Source: Cellulomonas sp. 73-145
GTDB lineage: Bacteria > Actinomycetota > Actinomycetes > Actinomycetales > Cellulomonadaceae
Reading direction: 5' to 3'
Length of the DNA stretch: 64,000 bases
NCBI GenBank assembly: GCA_001898185.1
Contig: MKTI01000005.1
Span: forward strand, 124,001 to 188,000
Position 1 is the first letter of the stretch; every line of letters begins with the position of its first letter. This document shows positions 1 through 9,917 of this stretch, one piece after another. The notes below the pieces were generated by a model. That model saw only the letters and a program-made list of their open reading frames with translations, had not been told where the DNA came from and ran no database searches. The translations under genes and the position numbers were made by a program.

Positions 1-1041
1 CGTGTGCACCCCGGACACGGCGTGCAGCGCGTGCACCAGGTCGGACACGGCGCGCACCTCCGCGTCGTCGTGCTCCCAGGGCAGCTGGTGCTCGCCGGTC
101 GCGTACACCTCGAACGCCGGGTAGCGGTGGCCGACCCCGGCGATCGCGACCGCGTGCTCGTTCGCCGCGACCACGAGCCCGTGCCGCAGCGCGACGTCGA
201 GCACCGCGTGGTTGTAGAGGTCCGGCTCGTCGCGCAGCCGCTCACGCTCGCGCTCCACCTGGGGGCCGTGCTCGTCGATGGCCACCACCTGCTTGTGGAG
301 GTGGTCGAACGACGCCCCCGCCGGCCGCAGCCAGTTCTGGAAGGCGGCGACGTACAGGGCGTCGGGCCGGGAGCCGTACAGGTCCTGCACCGTCCGCACC
401 GTCATCGCCATGAACCGGTGGTGCTCGTCCGGCGTCAGCGTGCCCGACCCGGCCAGCTCGTCGTCGAACCGGGCGCCGTCGACCAGGTGACGGCGGGCCA
501 CCACCACGTCGTGCGAGCCGGCGAACAGGTCGACCGCACCTGCGAGCGGGTCGTCGGAACCGCCGGCGGGAGCAGCTCCGGCCGCCGCGCGCGCCCGGAG
601 CACCGACACGACGTGCGCCCGGCCGGCGGGGTCGGCCACGTACCGCGCCGCACGGTCCGCCACGTCAGCCGGGACCACGTAGCCGTGGTTGGCGCGCCAG
701 TAGTCGACGGAGAGGATCTCGTAGAGGTTCGGGATGCGGCGGACCTCGGCGACGGTCTCACCCAGGGCGGCGGCCGCGACGTGCTCGACCAGGCGCGGCT
801 CCGGGTCGCAGACCAGGCGGGCCTTCTCCGGCGGTGTCTCGGTGTACCGGTCCGGGCAGAAGGCGCAGAGCGCGTCGGCGCGCGCCGGGTCGACCGGCGA
901 CCGTTGTGCGGGCACGTCCGGCAGCGGACGGTTGGCCCGGCCGGGCAGCGTCCAGACGGTGGTGCCCGTCAGGGGCGAGACCTGCTTGACGGTTCCGTCC
1001 GGCAGCCTGCGCAGCGGTTCGGTGTCCGCCTGGGTGGTCAC
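1..1041 (-). CDS. DUF4921 family protein (GalT/HIT-like), 3' end cut by window edge
   Basis: The minus-strand frame opens with GTG at 1041 and stays open to base 1, giving 347 codons with the C-terminus outside the window. The protein starts VTTQADTEPLRRLPDGTVKQ and continues through a Cys-X2-Cys pair (LCAFCPDRY) and an SFDHLHKQ motif. The latter resembles the His-containing active-site strand of HIT/galactose-1-phosphate uridylyltransferase folds. This matches the actinobacterial DUF4921 family, whose substrate is not established. The start lies 6 nt after the rbfA stop, so it is probably cotranscribed with infB-rbfA. Family assignment is from recalled sequence pattern; enzymatic activity is not claimed. 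Confidence 0.75.
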   Translation of the reverse strand, partial: MTTQADTEPLRRLPDGTVKQVSPLTGTTVWTLPGRANRPLPDVPAQRSPVDPARADALCAFCPDRYTETPPEKARLVCDPEPRLVEHVAAAALGETVAEVRRIPNLYEILSVDYWRANHGYVVPADVADRAARYVADPAGRAHVVSVLRARAAAGAAPAGGSDDPLAGAVDLFAGSHDVVVARRHLVDGARFDDELAGSGTLTPDEHHRFMAMTVRTVQDLYGSRPDALYVAAFQNWLRPAGASFDHLHKQVVAIDEHGPQVERERERLRDEPDLYNHAVLDVALRHGLVVAANEHAVAIAGVGHRYPAFEVYATGEHQLPWEHDDAEVRAVSDLVHALHAVSGVHT

Positions 1042-1046
1042 GGCCG

Positions 1047-1574
1047 TCAGGCGGTGGGCCCGGCGGCGGGCTCGGCCGTCGACGGCGCGGAGCCGTCCGC
1101 GCCGGCGTCCGCGTCCGGCTCGCCGTCCTCGCTGAGGTCGTCGTCCGTGGCGTCCTCTGCCGGACGTCGGTACGGATCCGAGTCCCCGGCGTACGACGCA
1201 CGGGCAGCAAGGGCTGCGACCTCGGCGTCGCGGCGCGCCGCCTCGGACAGCGCGGCCTCGAGGTGGGCGGCCGTCTCGGGAACGGCGTCGAGGTGGAACG
1301 CGATCGTCGGCGTCAGGCGCAGGCCCGTCGCCTTGCCGACCTCGGACCGGATCAGCCCCTTGGCGCTCTCGAGCGCGGCGGCGGAACCGGTCCGCGCCTC
1401 GTCGTCCCCGAGCACGGTGTAGAAGATGTCCGCGTGCTGGAGGTCGCCCGTGACGCGCACGTCCGTCACCGTGACGTAGCCGAGCCTGGGGTCCTTCACG
1501 CGCGTGTCCAGCATCTGCGCGACGACCTGCTGGATGCGGTCCGCGATCTTGCGGGCGCGGGGGCGGTCCGCCAT
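1047..1574 (-). CDS. rbfA: 30S ribosome-binding factor A
   Basis: A 175-residue RbfA, which assists late 16S rRNA processing and 30S maturation. The single KH-like domain spans residues 1-115 ([16 protein letters not shown], then [21 protein letters not shown]). The rest is an acidic Ala/Asp/Glu-rich tail typical of actinobacterial versions. The ATG at 1574 is chosen over the longer open frame because AAGGAGG lies just upstream and family homology begins there. It is the last ribosome gene of the rimP-nusA-ylxR-infB-rbfA series. Confidence 0.93.
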   Translation of the reverse strand: MADRPRARKIADRIQQVVAQMLDTRVKDPRLGYVTVTDVRVTGDLQHADIFYTVLGDDEARTGSAAALESAKGLIRSEVGKATGLRLTPTIAFHLDAVPETAAHLEAALSEAARRDAEVAALAARASYAGDSDPYRRPAEDATDDDLSEDGEPDADAGADGSAPSTAEPAAGPTA

Positions 1575-1670
1575 GGCCCTTCCTCCTTCGTGGTGCCGGC
1601 TCACGCCGGGATGTCGGTGCGAAGACGCTCGGTGCTCATCGCTGCCCACGTGGGCGAGACCCGCACGGGA

Positions 1671-1705
1671 CCGGGCGGGTCACCCGCGAAAGGTGACCCG
1701 CCCGG
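1671..1705 (-). terminator. Hairpin between infB and rbfA
   Basis: A perfect 14-bp inverted repeat (CCGGGCGGGTCACC, 1671-1684, against 1692-1705) with a 7-nt loop begins 10 nt after the infB stop. There is no U-tract, as is common for actinobacterial terminators. Because rbfA continues in the same direction 97 nt further on, it may act as a partial terminator or an mRNA 3'-end stabiliser. Confidence 0.6.
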
Positions 1706-1714
1706 TGCGCGCCG

Positions 1715-4543
1715 TCAGGAGCGCGGCTTCTCGCGCATCTCGAACGTCTCGATGACGTCCTCCACCTGCAGGTCGTTGAACGACCCGAGGCCGATGCCGC
1801 ACTCGTAGCCCTCGCGGACCTCGGTGGCGTCGTCCTTGAACCGCTTGAGCGACTCGATGGTGAGGTTGTCGCCGATGACGCGACCGTGCCGGAGCACGCG
1901 CGCCTTGGAGTTGCGGCGGATCTCGCCGGAACGGACCAGCGAACCGGCGATGTTGCCGAACTTGGAGGAGCGGAAGACTTCGCGCACCTCGGCCGTGCCG
2001 AGCTGCACCTCCTCGTACTCCGGCTTGAGCATGCCCTTGAGGGCCGCCTCGACGTCGTCGATCGCCTGGTAGATGACCGAGTAGAAGCGCACGTCGACGC
2101 CCTCGCGGTCGGCCAGGTCCTCCACGCGCTCCGCGAACTTCACGTTGAAGCCGATGATGATCGCGTTGTCGACCGTGGCCAGGTTGACGTCGTTCTGCGT
2201 GATGGCACCCACACCGCGGTGGATGACCCGCAGGTCGACCTCCTCGCCCACGTCGATCTTGAGCAGCGCGTCCTCCAGCGCCTCGACGGCACCGGACACG
2301 TCGCCCTTGATGACCAGGTTGAGGGTCTCGACCTTGCCCTGGGCCAGCGCCTGGGTGAAGTCCTCGAGGCTGATGCGCTTGCGGCGCTTGGCCAGGAGGG
2401 CGGCACGCTCGGCGGCCTCGCGCTTCTCGGCGATCTGCCGTGCGGTCCGCTCGTCGGGCGCCACCAGGAAGGTGTCACCCGCGCTCGGGACCGACGCCAG
2501 GCCGAGGACCATCACGGGACGGGCCGGACCCGCCTCGGTGACGTTCTCGCCGTGCTCGTCAAACATCGCACGCACGCGGCCGTGGGCCGTGCCGGCGACG
2601 ATCGCGTCCCCGACGTGCAGCGTGCCCGACTGGACCAGCACCGTCGCGACGGCACCGCGACCGCGGTCGAGGTTGGCCTCGATCGCCACGCCGCGCGCGT
2701 CCTTGTCCGGGTTGGCCCGCAGGTCGAGGGCGGCGTCCGCCGTCAGCAGCACCGCCTCGAGCAGCTGGTCGATCCCGGTTCGCTGCTTGGCGGAGACGTC
2801 GACGAACATCGTGTCGCCGCCGTACTCCTCGGCCACCAGGTTGTACTCGGTGAGCTGCTGGCGGATCTTGGCGGGGTTGGCCCCCTCCTTGTCCACCTTG
2901 TTCACCGCGACCACGATCGGCACGCCGGCCGCCTGGGCGTGGTTCAGCGCCTCGATCGTCTGGGGCATCACGCCGTCGTCCGCCGCCACCACGAGGATCG
3001 CGATGTCGGTGACCTGGGCACCACGGGCACGCATGGCGGTGAACGCCTCGTGGCCCGGGGTGTCGATGAACGTGATCGCCCGGTCCACACCCTCGTGCTC
3101 GGTGCGCACCTGGTAGGCGCCGATGTGCTGCGTGATGCCGCCGGCCTCGCCCGCCACCACGTCGGTGGAGCGGATCGCGTCCAGCAGCTTCGTCTTGCCG
3201 TGGTCGACGTGGCCCATGACGGTGACCACGGGCGGCCGGGCCTGCAGGTCCTCGTCGGACTCGCCGGCCTCCTCCGCCTCCAGGTCGATGTCGAAGGACC
3301 CGAGCAGCTCGCGGTCCTCCTCCTCCGCCGAGACCATCTCGACGACGTAGCCCAGCTCGGCGCCGAGCGCGTTGAAGGTGTCCTCGTCCAGCGACTGGGT
3401 GGCCGTGGCCATCTCCCCGAGGTGGAAGAGCACCGTCACGAGCGAGGCCGGGTTGGCGTCGATCTTGTCGGCGAAGTCGTTCAGCGACGAGCCGTGACGC
3501 AGGCGCACGACGGTCGAGCCGTTGCCGCGCGGGACGGACACGCCGCCCAGCGACGGCGCCTGCATCTGCTCGAACTCCTGGCGCTTCGCGCGCTTCGACT
3601 TCCGCCCACGGACGGGACGACCGCCGGCACGCCCGAAGGCGCCCTGCGTCGAACCACGGCCGGCGCCACCGCTGCGGCCGCCACCGCCCGGACGTCCGGC
3701 GAAACCACCGCCACCGGCGCCCGGAGCGCCACCCGGGGCACCCGGACGGCCGCCCGGACCACCGCGACCGGCGCCACGGCCCGCGGGGGCCGGACGCTCG
3801 CCGGGACGGCCGACACCGCTGGAGGTGCGGCCGGGCATCATGCCCGGGTTCGGACGCGGGCCGCCGGGACGGGGTCCCGCAGGGCGCGGACCGCCCGGAC
3901 GGTCGCCCGCGGCGGCCGCGGGAGCACCCTCGGTGCGTCGCTCGCCCGGACGCGGCATGCCCTGGGAGGGCGCGAACGGGTTGTTCCCCGGACGCGGACC
4001 ACCCGGGCGCGGGGCGCCGGAGCGGTCACCCTGCCGCGGCATCCCCTGCGAGGGCGCGAACGGGTTGTTGCCGGGACGGGCCTGCGGCCGAGGACCAGGT
4101 GCCGCACCGGGACGGGCCGGTGCGCTGGGGCGGCCGGCGGGCGCAGCCGGTGCCGGCGCGGAGGCCGCGGGACGCGCTGCCGGGCGGGCGCCGGGAGTGG
4201 CGGCTGCCGGGCGTGCGGGAGCCGGGGCTGCCGGGCGCGCCGCCGGCGCGGGAGCTGCAGCGGCAGCCGGTGCGACGGGTGCGGCGCTGACGGGCGCAGC
4301 GGGCGCCGGCGCGGCCGGTGCCGGCGCGGCGGGTGCGGCAGGACGCGCGGCCGGACGGGCCGGAGCCGCGGGCGCGGCGCTGGTCGCCGCGGGGTAGGTG
4401 TCGCGCAGCTTGCGCACGACGGGGGGCTCGATGGTCGAGGAGGGGGACCTGACGAACTCCCCCAGCTCGTTGAGCTTGGTCATGATGGTCTTGCTGTCGA
4501 CCCCGAGCTCCTTGGCGAGCTCGTAGACGCGGACCTTGGGCAC
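1715..4543 (-). CDS. infB: Translation initiation factor IF-2
   Basis: A 942-residue IF-2, the GTPase that places initiator tRNA on the 30S subunit. An N-terminal helix ([20 protein letters not shown]) is followed by a long Pro/Ala/Gly/Arg-rich disordered region (about 60-320) containing two copies of [13 protein letters not shown]. Next come the IF2 N2-like segment, the G domain with [15 protein letters not shown] and NKVD, and the C-terminal domains that bind fMet-tRNA. The start is GTG at 4543 with AGGAG about 5 nt upstream. The length is normal for Actinobacteria. Gene order nusA-ylxR-infB-rbfA is conserved. Confidence 0.96.
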   Translation of the reverse strand: MPKVRVYELAKELGVDSKTIMTKLNELGEFVRSPSSTIEPPVVRKLRDTYPAATSAAPAAPARPAARPAAPAAPAPAAPAPAAPVSAAPVAPAAAAAPAPAARPAAPAPARPAAATPGARPAARPAASAPAPAAPAGRPSAPARPGAAPGPRPQARPGNNPFAPSQGMPRQGDRSGAPRPGGPRPGNNPFAPSQGMPRPGERRTEGAPAAAAGDRPGGPRPAGPRPGGPRPNPGMMPGRTSSGVGRPGERPAPAGRGAGRGGPGGRPGAPGGAPGAGGGGFAGRPGGGGRSGGAGRGSTQGAFGRAGGRPVRGRKSKRAKRQEFEQMQAPSLGGVSVPRGNGSTVVRLRHGSSLNDFADKIDANPASLVTVLFHLGEMATATQSLDEDTFNALGAELGYVVEMVSAEEEDRELLGSFDIDLEAEEAGESDEDLQARPPVVTVMGHVDHGKTKLLDAIRSTDVVAGEAGGITQHIGAYQVRTEHEGVDRAITFIDTPGHEAFTAMRARGAQVTDIAILVVAADDGVMPQTIEALNHAQAAGVPIVVAVNKVDKEGANPAKIRQQLTEYNLVAEEYGGDTMFVDVSAKQRTGIDQLLEAVLLTADAALDLRANPDKDARGVAIEANLDRGRGAVATVLVQSGTLHVGDAIVAGTAHGRVRAMFDEHGENVTEAGPARPVMVLGLASVPSAGDTFLVAPDERTARQIAEKREAAERAALLAKRRKRISLEDFTQALAQGKVETLNLVIKGDVSGAVEALEDALLKIDVGEEVDLRVIHRGVGAITQNDVNLATVDNAIIIGFNVKFAERVEDLADREGVDVRFYSVIYQAIDDVEAALKGMLKPEYEEVQLGTAEVREVFRSSKFGNIAGSLVRSGEIRRNSKARVLRHGRVIGDNLTIESLKRFKDDATEVREGYECGIGLGSFNDLQVEDVIETFEMREKPRS

Positions 4544-4590
4544 ATCTCTCCTGTCTCGGTCCGCCCCGGACAGGTCGGACCGTCGTTAGT

Positions 4591-4617
4591 GCTGGGCACT
4601 CATAGCTGGGCACTCAT
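4591..4617. repeat. 13-bp direct repeat upstream of infB
   Basis: GCTGGGCACTCAT occurs at 4591-4603 and again at 4605-4617, one base apart, in the 133-nt spacer between ylxR and infB. A degenerate third GCGCTCAT follows. On the transcribed strand each copy reads ATGAGTGCCCAGC. No function is assigned. Confidence 0.5.
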
Positions 4618-4676
4618 CGGTGCGCGCTCATCGGGCAGCCATCGGCTTCCTGACCCGCTTTCCTCATCGACGGTGG

Positions 4677-5066
4677 CTACCCCTCCGGGACCGGCCCGGT
4701 GGGGTCCTGCTCCGACTCCTCGAGATGACGGCGGACGACGGTGACGTCCAGCAGACCCGGCACTCGCAGGGCCCGCCCGAACGCGCGCCGACGTTCGGCG
4801 AGCTCGAGACAGTGCGGATCGGGGTGCAGCCACGCACCCCTTCCCGGCATCCGGCGGCCGGTGTCCACCACGAGGACCGACATTCCGGTCCCGGTGGTGC
4901 TGGCGACCACCCTCAGCAGGGCGTACCGGGGGGCTGTCGCACGGCAGCCGACGCACGTCCGGAGCGGGCCAGAGCCCGCACCGGAGGACGAGGGACGCCG
5001 GGCGCGCCGCCCAGGCCTGGCAAGTCTACCCCGGACCGCCTGCTCGGCGGCAGGTCGGGACGACAC
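4677..5066 (-). CDS. ylxR: YlxR family RNA-binding protein (DUF448)
   Basis: A small basic protein of the YlxR family, encoded between nusA and infB as in most bacteria. YlxR proteins bind RNA and in Bacillus and Clostridium influence RNase P. The signature GPLRTCVGCR and GRGAWLHPDPHCLELAERRRAF are present. The start is uncertain: GTG at 5066 avoids overlapping nusA, while an in-frame GTG at 5129 would overlap it by 41 nt. Neither has a good ribosome site, and there is no start codon between 5066 and the CVGCR motif. Confidence 0.85.
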   Translation of the reverse strand: MSSRPAAEQAVRGRLARPGRRARRPSSSGAGSGPLRTCVGCRATAPRYALLRVVASTTGTGMSVLVVDTGRRMPGRGAWLHPDPHCLELAERRRAFGRALRVPGLLDVTVVRRHLEESEQDPTGPVPEG

Positions 5067-5088
5067 GACGCCGGGCAGCGCGCTCTCG

Positions 5089-6150
5089 TCAGCGTTCGTC
5101 GGCCGCACCCGGTTGTCCTGCTGCCGCACCCGCGGCCGGTTCGGCGTCGGAGCGGATGTCGATGCGCCAGCCCGTCAGCTTCGCTGCGAGCCGCGCGTTC
5201 TGCCCCTCCTTGCCGATCGCCAGCGACAGCTGGTAGTCGGGCACGACGACCCGGGCAGCCCGGGCGACCGGGTCGACGACCGTGACCGAGAGGACCCGGG
5301 CCGGCGACAGGGCGTTGGCCACCATCTCCGCCGGGTCGTCCGAGTGGTCGACGATGTCGATCTTCTCGCCGTGCAGCTCCGCCATCACGGCGCGTACCCG
5401 ACCGCCGAGCGGGCCGATGCACGCTCCCTTGGCGTTGACCCCCGGGACGGTGGCGCGGACCGCCATCTTCGTCCGGTGACCCGCCTCGCGGGCGATCGCC
5501 GTGATCTCCACGGTCCCGTCGGCCACCTCGGGCACCTCGAGGGCGAACAGCTTGCGGACCAGCCCCGGGTGCGTCCGGGACAGGGTCACCTGCGGACCGC
5601 GGTTGCCGCGAGCCACCTCGAGCACGTACCCGCGGATGCGCTCGCCGTGCACGTACTGCTCGGTGGGCACCTGCTCGTGCGCGGGCAGCACCGCCTCGGT
5701 GCCGCCGATGTCGACGAGCACCGTGCGGGGGTCACGGCCCTGCTGGATGACGCCGCCGAGCACCTCCCCCTCCTTGCCGCGGAAGGTGCCGAGCACCGCG
5801 TCGTCCTCGGCGTCGCGCAGGCGCTGCACGATCACCTGCCTCGCCGTCGAGGTCGCGATCCGGCCGAAGCCGGCCGGGGTGTGGTCGAACTCGGGTCCCA
5901 GCTCCACGGGTGCCGGGACGGCCTCCTCCTCGCCCTCGACCGGCGGGGCGTCCGGTGCCGGCAGCGGCTCGCGCGCCCACACCGTCACGTGGCCGGTCTG
6001 GCGGTCGAGCTCCACCCGGGCCCGTGGGTACGCACCCGGCGTCCGGTGGTACGCGGAGAGCAGCGCCTGCTCGATCGCCTCGACCAGCACGTCCAGGCTG
6101 ATGTCCCTCTCGCGCTCGATCAGTCGCAGCGCCTGCATGTCGATGTCCAC
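5089..6150 (-). CDS. nusA: Transcription termination/antitermination factor NusA
   Basis: A 353-residue NusA, the RNA polymerase-associated pausing and antitermination factor. The N-terminal RNAP-binding domain ([17 protein letters not shown]) is followed by an S1 domain (about 125-200), KH1 with [18 protein letters not shown], and KH2 with [20 protein letters not shown]. Like other actinobacterial NusA it lacks the acidic AR repeats of E. coli. The GTG start at 6150 directly abuts the rimP stop, indicating coupled translation. Confidence 0.96.
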   Translation of the reverse strand: MDIDMQALRLIERERDISLDVLVEAIEQALLSAYHRTPGAYPRARVELDRQTGHVTVWAREPLPAPDAPPVEGEEEAVPAPVELGPEFDHTPAGFGRIATSTARQVIVQRLRDAEDDAVLGTFRGKEGEVLGGVIQQGRDPRTVLVDIGGTEAVLPAHEQVPTEQYVHGERIRGYVLEVARGNRGPQVTLSRTHPGLVRKLFALEVPEVADGTVEITAIAREAGHRTKMAVRATVPGVNAKGACIGPLGGRVRAVMAELHGEKIDIVDHSDDPAEMVANALSPARVLSVTVVDPVARAARVVVPDYQLSLAIGKEGQNARLAAKLTGWRIDIRSDAEPAAGAAAGQPGAADER

Positions 6151-6151
6151 G

Positions 6152-6742
6152 TCACGCCTCCCCTCGCTCGTCGTCCCCCGTACCGGGCCCTGCCACGTCC
6201 TCGCCGTCCGGCTCGGGCTCCTCGACCGGGCCGAGCCCCTTCAGGTCCACCTCGACCCTGCCGTCGACCACCCGGTGCAGCGGCACCTGCTGCGGCGGAC
6301 CCTCGACGGGTCGACGTCCCTTGCCGGGCGAGGTCACCGGCACGACCACCGCCACCGCGTCGTCCACCGGCCCGTCGACCTGGTCGAGCCGGCCCACCAC
6401 CTCCGACCCGTCGTCGAGCCGCAGGCGCACCGAGCGCCCGACCGCGCGCACGTAGTGGCGGCGCTGCGTCAGCGGACGGGCCACACCGGGGCTGGATACC
6501 TCCAGCGTGTACGGGCCGGACGGCACGTCGGCCTCGTCGAGCGCCTCGGACACCGCCTGGTGCACCAGCGCGACGCGGTCCAGGTCGAGCTCCGCCGTGT
6601 CGTCCTCGGTCAGGTCGACGGTCACCCGGACCACGGTGCGCGGACCGGTGCCGACCACGGCGACGTCCTCCAGCACCAGGCCGGTCCGCTCGACGGCGGG
6701 TGCGACGAGCTGCCGCACCCGCTCCGGGGTCGCCGCCGCCAT
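6152..6742 (-). CDS. rimP: Ribosome maturation factor RimP
   Basis: A 196-residue RimP, needed for 30S subunit assembly. The N-terminal alpha/beta domain contains [18 protein letters not shown], the family signature. The SH3-like C-terminal domain contains [15 protein letters not shown], and an acidic tail follows. It has a strong GGAGGCGGAG ribosome site before ATG 6742. It is the first gene of the rimP-nusA-ylxR-infB-rbfA transcription unit, divergent from the lipoprotein gene at 6876. Confidence 0.95.
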   Translation of the reverse strand: MAAATPERVRQLVAPAVERTGLVLEDVAVVGTGPRTVVRVTVDLTEDDTAELDLDRVALVHQAVSEALDEADVPSGPYTLEVSSPGVARPLTQRRHYVRAVGRSVRLRLDDGSEVVGRLDQVDGPVDDAVAVVVPVTSPGKGRRPVEGPPQQVPLHRVVDGRVEVDLKGLGPVEEPEPDGEDVAGPGTGDDERGEA

Positions 6743-6813
6743 CTCCGCCTCCGCTCACCTGCACGTGCCCCCGAGGAGCTCGCCGAGGACCTGACCTCGC
6801 GACGTGCCGGACC

Positions 6814-6819
6814 AGCCTA
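6814..6819 (-). promoter_or_regulatory. Candidate -10 for the rimP-nusA-infB operon
   Basis: A TAGGCT hexamer lies about 72 nt before the rimP start in the 133-nt divergent spacer with the lipoprotein gene. It matches the TANNNT pattern seen at many starts in this window. No clear -35 is visible. Confidence 0.35.
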
Positions 6820-6875
6820 ACGAGTCCGCGCGTGCCGCCGGTCGCCGGTCGAGGGCCGTGGGAGGATCGCCCGCG

Positions 6876-7952
6876 ATGAGCGCCCCAGTCCTCCGACGCA
6901 GCCACGCGGCCGTCGCCCTCGCCCTGAGCGTGGCGCTCGGCCTGGGTCTCAGCGGCTGCGAGCTGCGGCTCGCGACCCCCGCAGCCACCGAACCTGCACG
7001 GTCGGCGGCCGAGCTGCTGCGTTCCCGAGCGGTGGACGACGCGCTGACGTTGGAGCAGACCGCGCGCGCGGCGCGCGGCACGGCGGCCGGGACCGCCGCT
7101 GCGGTGGCCCCCGTGCTGGACGACGTCGTCGCGTTCAGCACGCGCCAGGCGGCCGAGCTCGGAGGCGTGTACTCCTCGGGCCTGCACCCCAGCGGATCGG
7201 CCACCGCCACGCCGACGGCCACCGCACCGCCCAGCACGCCGGCGGACGTCCTGGCGGTGCTCGTCGCGTCGGCGGCCGACGCGCTGGGCACCGCCGAGAC
7301 CGTGCCGGACGGCGGGATGGCTCGGCTGCTCGCCGCGATCGGCACCTCTCGGGCCCAGCTCGCGAGCCGGCTGGCCACGGCACTGGGCCTGCCTGCGCCC
7401 GCCGTGACTCCGAAGGCAGGTGCCGCGACGCCGACGGCCGCCCCGACGCAGACCACGTCGGCGGCCCCGAGCCCGTCGGCGACCACGTCCGGCTCCGCGT
7501 CCCGGCTCAGCCCGGCCGACCTCGACGCCCTGACGGTGGTCCACGACCAGGCCGGCTACGGCCTGGAGGTGGTCGCGGCGAAGCTCGAGGGCGCGGCGCG
7601 TGCCCGGGCGCTCGCGGCCGCCCGTGCGCACCGAGCGGCCGCGGAGGCCTGGGCCGTGCGCGCCGGGACGGCGGCCACCGCACGGGACCCGCGACGAGCG
7701 GCGTACACGCTGCCCACCGGTCTGCGTGACGCCGCGACCGCGACGGCCCTGGCCCGGACCCTGGAGGAGGCTGTCGCTCGCGCCGACGCCACCATGGTGG
7801 CCGCCGCGCCGGCGGGCCAGCGTGGTGCCCTGATCGACGACCTCCGCACCGCCGCCGACGCGGTGGTCGCCTGGGGCGGCGCGCCCGACCCGCTTCCCGG
7901 GCTCGTCCTGCCGACGGCGTCTGCCGCACCGTCCGCCACACCCACCCGCTGA
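6876..7952 (+). CDS. DUF4439 domain lipoprotein
   Basis: A 358-residue predicted lipoprotein. Residues 1-28 form a lipoprotein signal with hydrophobic core AVALALSVALGLGLSG and lipobox LSGC (Cys28). Two helical, Ala-rich segments (about 35-110 and 110-190) are joined by Ser/Thr/Pro-rich linkers. A C-terminal ferritin-like helical domain (about 210-345), starting LSPADLDALTVVHDQAGYGLE, fits DUF4439. No metal-binding role can be shown. ATG 6876 has GGGAGGA upstream. A similar gene sits between nusA/rimP and proS in other Actinobacteria. Confidence 0.8.
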   Translation: MSAPVLRRSHAAVALALSVALGLGLSGCELRLATPAATEPARSAAELLRSRAVDDALTLEQTARAARGTAAGTAAAVAPVLDDVVAFSTRQAAELGGVYSSGLHPSGSATATPTATAPPSTPADVLAVLVASAADALGTAETVPDGGMARLLAAIGTSRAQLASRLATALGLPAPAVTPKAGAATPTAAPTQTTSAAPSPSATTSGSASRLSPADLDALTVVHDQAGYGLEVVAAKLEGAARARALAAARAHRAAAEAWAVRAGTAATARDPRRAAYTLPTGLRDAATATALARTLEEAVARADATMVAAAPAGQRGALIDDLRTAADAVVAWGGAPDPLPGLVLPTASAAPSATPTR

Positions 7953-7953
7953 C

Positions 7954-7982
7954 GGTCCCCGCGACGCGCCGTGGCGGGGACC
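7954..7982. terminator. Bidirectional terminator between lipoprotein gene and proS
   Basis: A perfect 9-bp stem GGTCCCCGC/GCGGGGACC (7954-7962 with 7974-7982), loop 11 nt, starts right after the lipoprotein stop and lies between two convergent genes. Confidence 0.6.
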
Positions 7983-7985
7983 CCG

Positions 7986-8023
7986 GTCAGTCGGCGAGGA
8001 CCCCGTCAGTCGGCGAGCAGACC
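7986..8023. repeat. 19-bp tandem duplication spanning the proS stop codon
   Basis: Units 7986-8004 and 8005-8023 share GTCAGTCGGCGAG and 16 of 19 positions. The proS stop (complement of 8006-8008) lies in the second unit, so the duplicate copy lies just past the gene end. Confidence 0.65.
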
Positions 8024-9799
8024 GTCCACGAGCTCGGCGACCACGTCGGCAGCCGTCGCCACCGGCACCTGCCGCGCCTCGCCCCCGACACGCGGGCGGA
8101 CCTCCACCACGCCGTCGGCCAGGCCGCGTCCGACCACCACCACGAGCGGCACGCCGAGCAGCTCGGCGTCGGCGAACTTCACGCCGGGCGACACCTTCGG
8201 CCGGTCGTCGTACAGCACCTCGACACCACGGGCTGCCAGCGTCCCGGCCAGCGCCTCGGCCGCCTCGAACACCGCCTGGTCCTTGCCGGTCGCCACCACG
8301 TGCACGTGCGCCGGCGCCACCGCCGCCGGCCACGCGAGGCCGCGCTCGTCGTGGTTCGCCTCCGCGAGGGCCGCCAGCACGCGGCTCACGCCGATGCCGT
8401 ACGACCCCATGGTGACCACCTGGGCCTTGCCGTTCTGGTCCAGCACCGTGAGGCCCAGCGCCTGGGCGTACTTGCGCCCGAGGGCGAAGATGTGGCCGAT
8501 CTCGATGCCGCGCGCGAGCTCGAGGGGTCCGGAGCCGTCCGGCGCCGGGTCGCCGGCGCGCACCTCGGCCGCCTCGATCGTGCCGTCGGCGGTGAAGTCG
8601 CGTCCTGCGACCAGGTCGAACACGTGCCGACCCGCCTCGTTGGCGCCGGTGATCCACCGGGTGCCGGGCACCACGCGCGGGTCGAGCAGGTAGCGGACCG
8701 CCGTGCGCTCGCCGTCCGGGCCGGCGGGCGCGTTCGGCCCCATCACCGCGGGACCGATGTACCCGCGCACCAGCTCCGGGTGGGCGGCGAAGTCCGCGTC
8801 ACCGGCCGCCTCCACCTCGGCGGGGGCGACCGACGCCTCGAGCCGCTTGGCGTCGACGTCCCGGTCGCCGGGCAGACCGACGACGAGCAGCTCGCGCTCC
8901 CCGCCGGGGTGCACCAGCGCGAACACGACGTTCTTCAGCGTGTCGGCGGCCGTCCACGCCCGGTCCGGACGCGGGAACCGGTCGTTGGCCAGGGCGACCA
9001 ACGAGTCGATCGTCGGGGTGTCGGGCGTGTCCTCGACGTGCGGTGCCGGTGCGTCGTCCCAGGGCAGCGACGGCGGGACGACGGTGGTGACCGCCTCGAC
9101 GTTGGCGGCGTAGCCGCCGGGCGACCGGACGAAGGTGTCCTCGCCGATCGCGGTCGGGGTGAGGAACTCCTCCGACCGCGAGCCGCCCATCGCCCCGGAG
9201 GTCGCGGCGACGATGACGTGCTCGAGCCCGAGGCGGTCGAAGATCCGCACGTAGGCGTCACGCTGCGCCTGGTACGAGGCTGCGAGGCCGTCGTCGTCGA
9301 GGTCGAAGGTGTACGCGTCCTTCATGATGAACTCGCGCCCCCGGATCAGACCCGCGCGGGGCCGAGCCTCGTCGCGGTACTTCGTCTGGATCTGGAAGAG
9401 CGTGAGCGGCAGGTCCTTGTACGACGAGTACAGGTCCTTCACCAGGAGAGTGAACATCTCCTCGTGCGTCGGCGCGAGCAGGTAGTCGCCGCCCTTGCGG
9501 TCCTTGAGCCGGAAGATGTTCGGCCCGTACTCGGTCCACCGACCCGTCGCCTCGTAGGGCTCCTTGGGCAGCAGCGCCGGGAAGTGCACCTCCTGGGCGC
9601 CGGCGGCGACCATCTCCTCGCGCACCACGCCCTCGACCTTCGCCAGCACGCGCAGGCCGAGCGGGAGCCACGTGTAGATGCCCGGTGCGGCGCGCCGGAT
9701 GTACCCGGCACGGACCAGGAGCTTGTGGCTGGCGACCTCGGCATCGACCGGGTCCTCGCGAAGCGTGCGGACGAACAGGCTGGACAGGCGCAAGAGCAT
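8006..9799 (-). CDS. proS: Prolyl-tRNA synthetase (bacterial type)
   Basis: A 597-residue class II synthetase that charges tRNA-Pro. Visible features: N-terminal [17 protein letters not shown]; motif 2 region ([23 protein letters not shown] is broken across about 135-160); an inserted editing (INS) domain about 230-390; motif 3 ([15 protein letters not shown]); and an anticodon-binding domain ([10 protein letters not shown] to the end). The INS domain makes this the bacterial ProS type. ATG 9799 is preceded by TAGCCT with a 7-nt gap, suggesting a leaderless transcript. Confidence 0.96.
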   Translation of the reverse strand: MLLRLSSLFVRTLREDPVDAEVASHKLLVRAGYIRRAAPGIYTWLPLGLRVLAKVEGVVREEMVAAGAQEVHFPALLPKEPYEATGRWTEYGPNIFRLKDRKGGDYLLAPTHEEMFTLLVKDLYSSYKDLPLTLFQIQTKYRDEARPRAGLIRGREFIMKDAYTFDLDDDGLAASYQAQRDAYVRIFDRLGLEHVIVAATSGAMGGSRSEEFLTPTAIGEDTFVRSPGGYAANVEAVTTVVPPSLPWDDAPAPHVEDTPDTPTIDSLVALANDRFPRPDRAWTAADTLKNVVFALVHPGGERELLVVGLPGDRDVDAKRLEASVAPAEVEAAGDADFAAHPELVRGYIGPAVMGPNAPAGPDGERTAVRYLLDPRVVPGTRWITGANEAGRHVFDLVAGRDFTADGTIEAAEVRAGDPAPDGSGPLELARGIEIGHIFALGRKYAQALGLTVLDQNGKAQVVTMGSYGIGVSRVLAALAEANHDERGLAWPAAVAPAHVHVVATGKDQAVFEAAEALAGTLAARGVEVLYDDRPKVSPGVKFADAELLGVPLVVVVGRGLADGVVEVRPRVGGEARQVPVATAADVVAELVDGLLAD

Positions 9800-9806
9800 G
9801 GGCGCA

Positions 9807-9812
9807 AGGCTA
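9807..9812 (-). promoter_or_regulatory. -10 hexamer of a leaderless proS promoter
   Basis: TAGCCT ends 7 nt before the proS ATG, the distance expected if transcription starts at the A of the start codon. No ribosome-binding site is present in this space. Confidence 0.5.
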
Positions 9813-9917
9813 GTTGCCCGGCACTGGCGGTCCGGCACGCACGTCCGGCGCGGCCGGCGGGAGCGCGGCGCAGCCGCCGCAGGCGACGACGTGGGCGGCA
9901 TGCGCCACGATGGGCGC

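Noticed and set aside
4591..4617. Leader peptide or protein-binding repeat upstream of infB
   Set aside because: The short ATGAGTGCCCAGC repeats lack ribosome sites and open only a few codons; no known operator matches.
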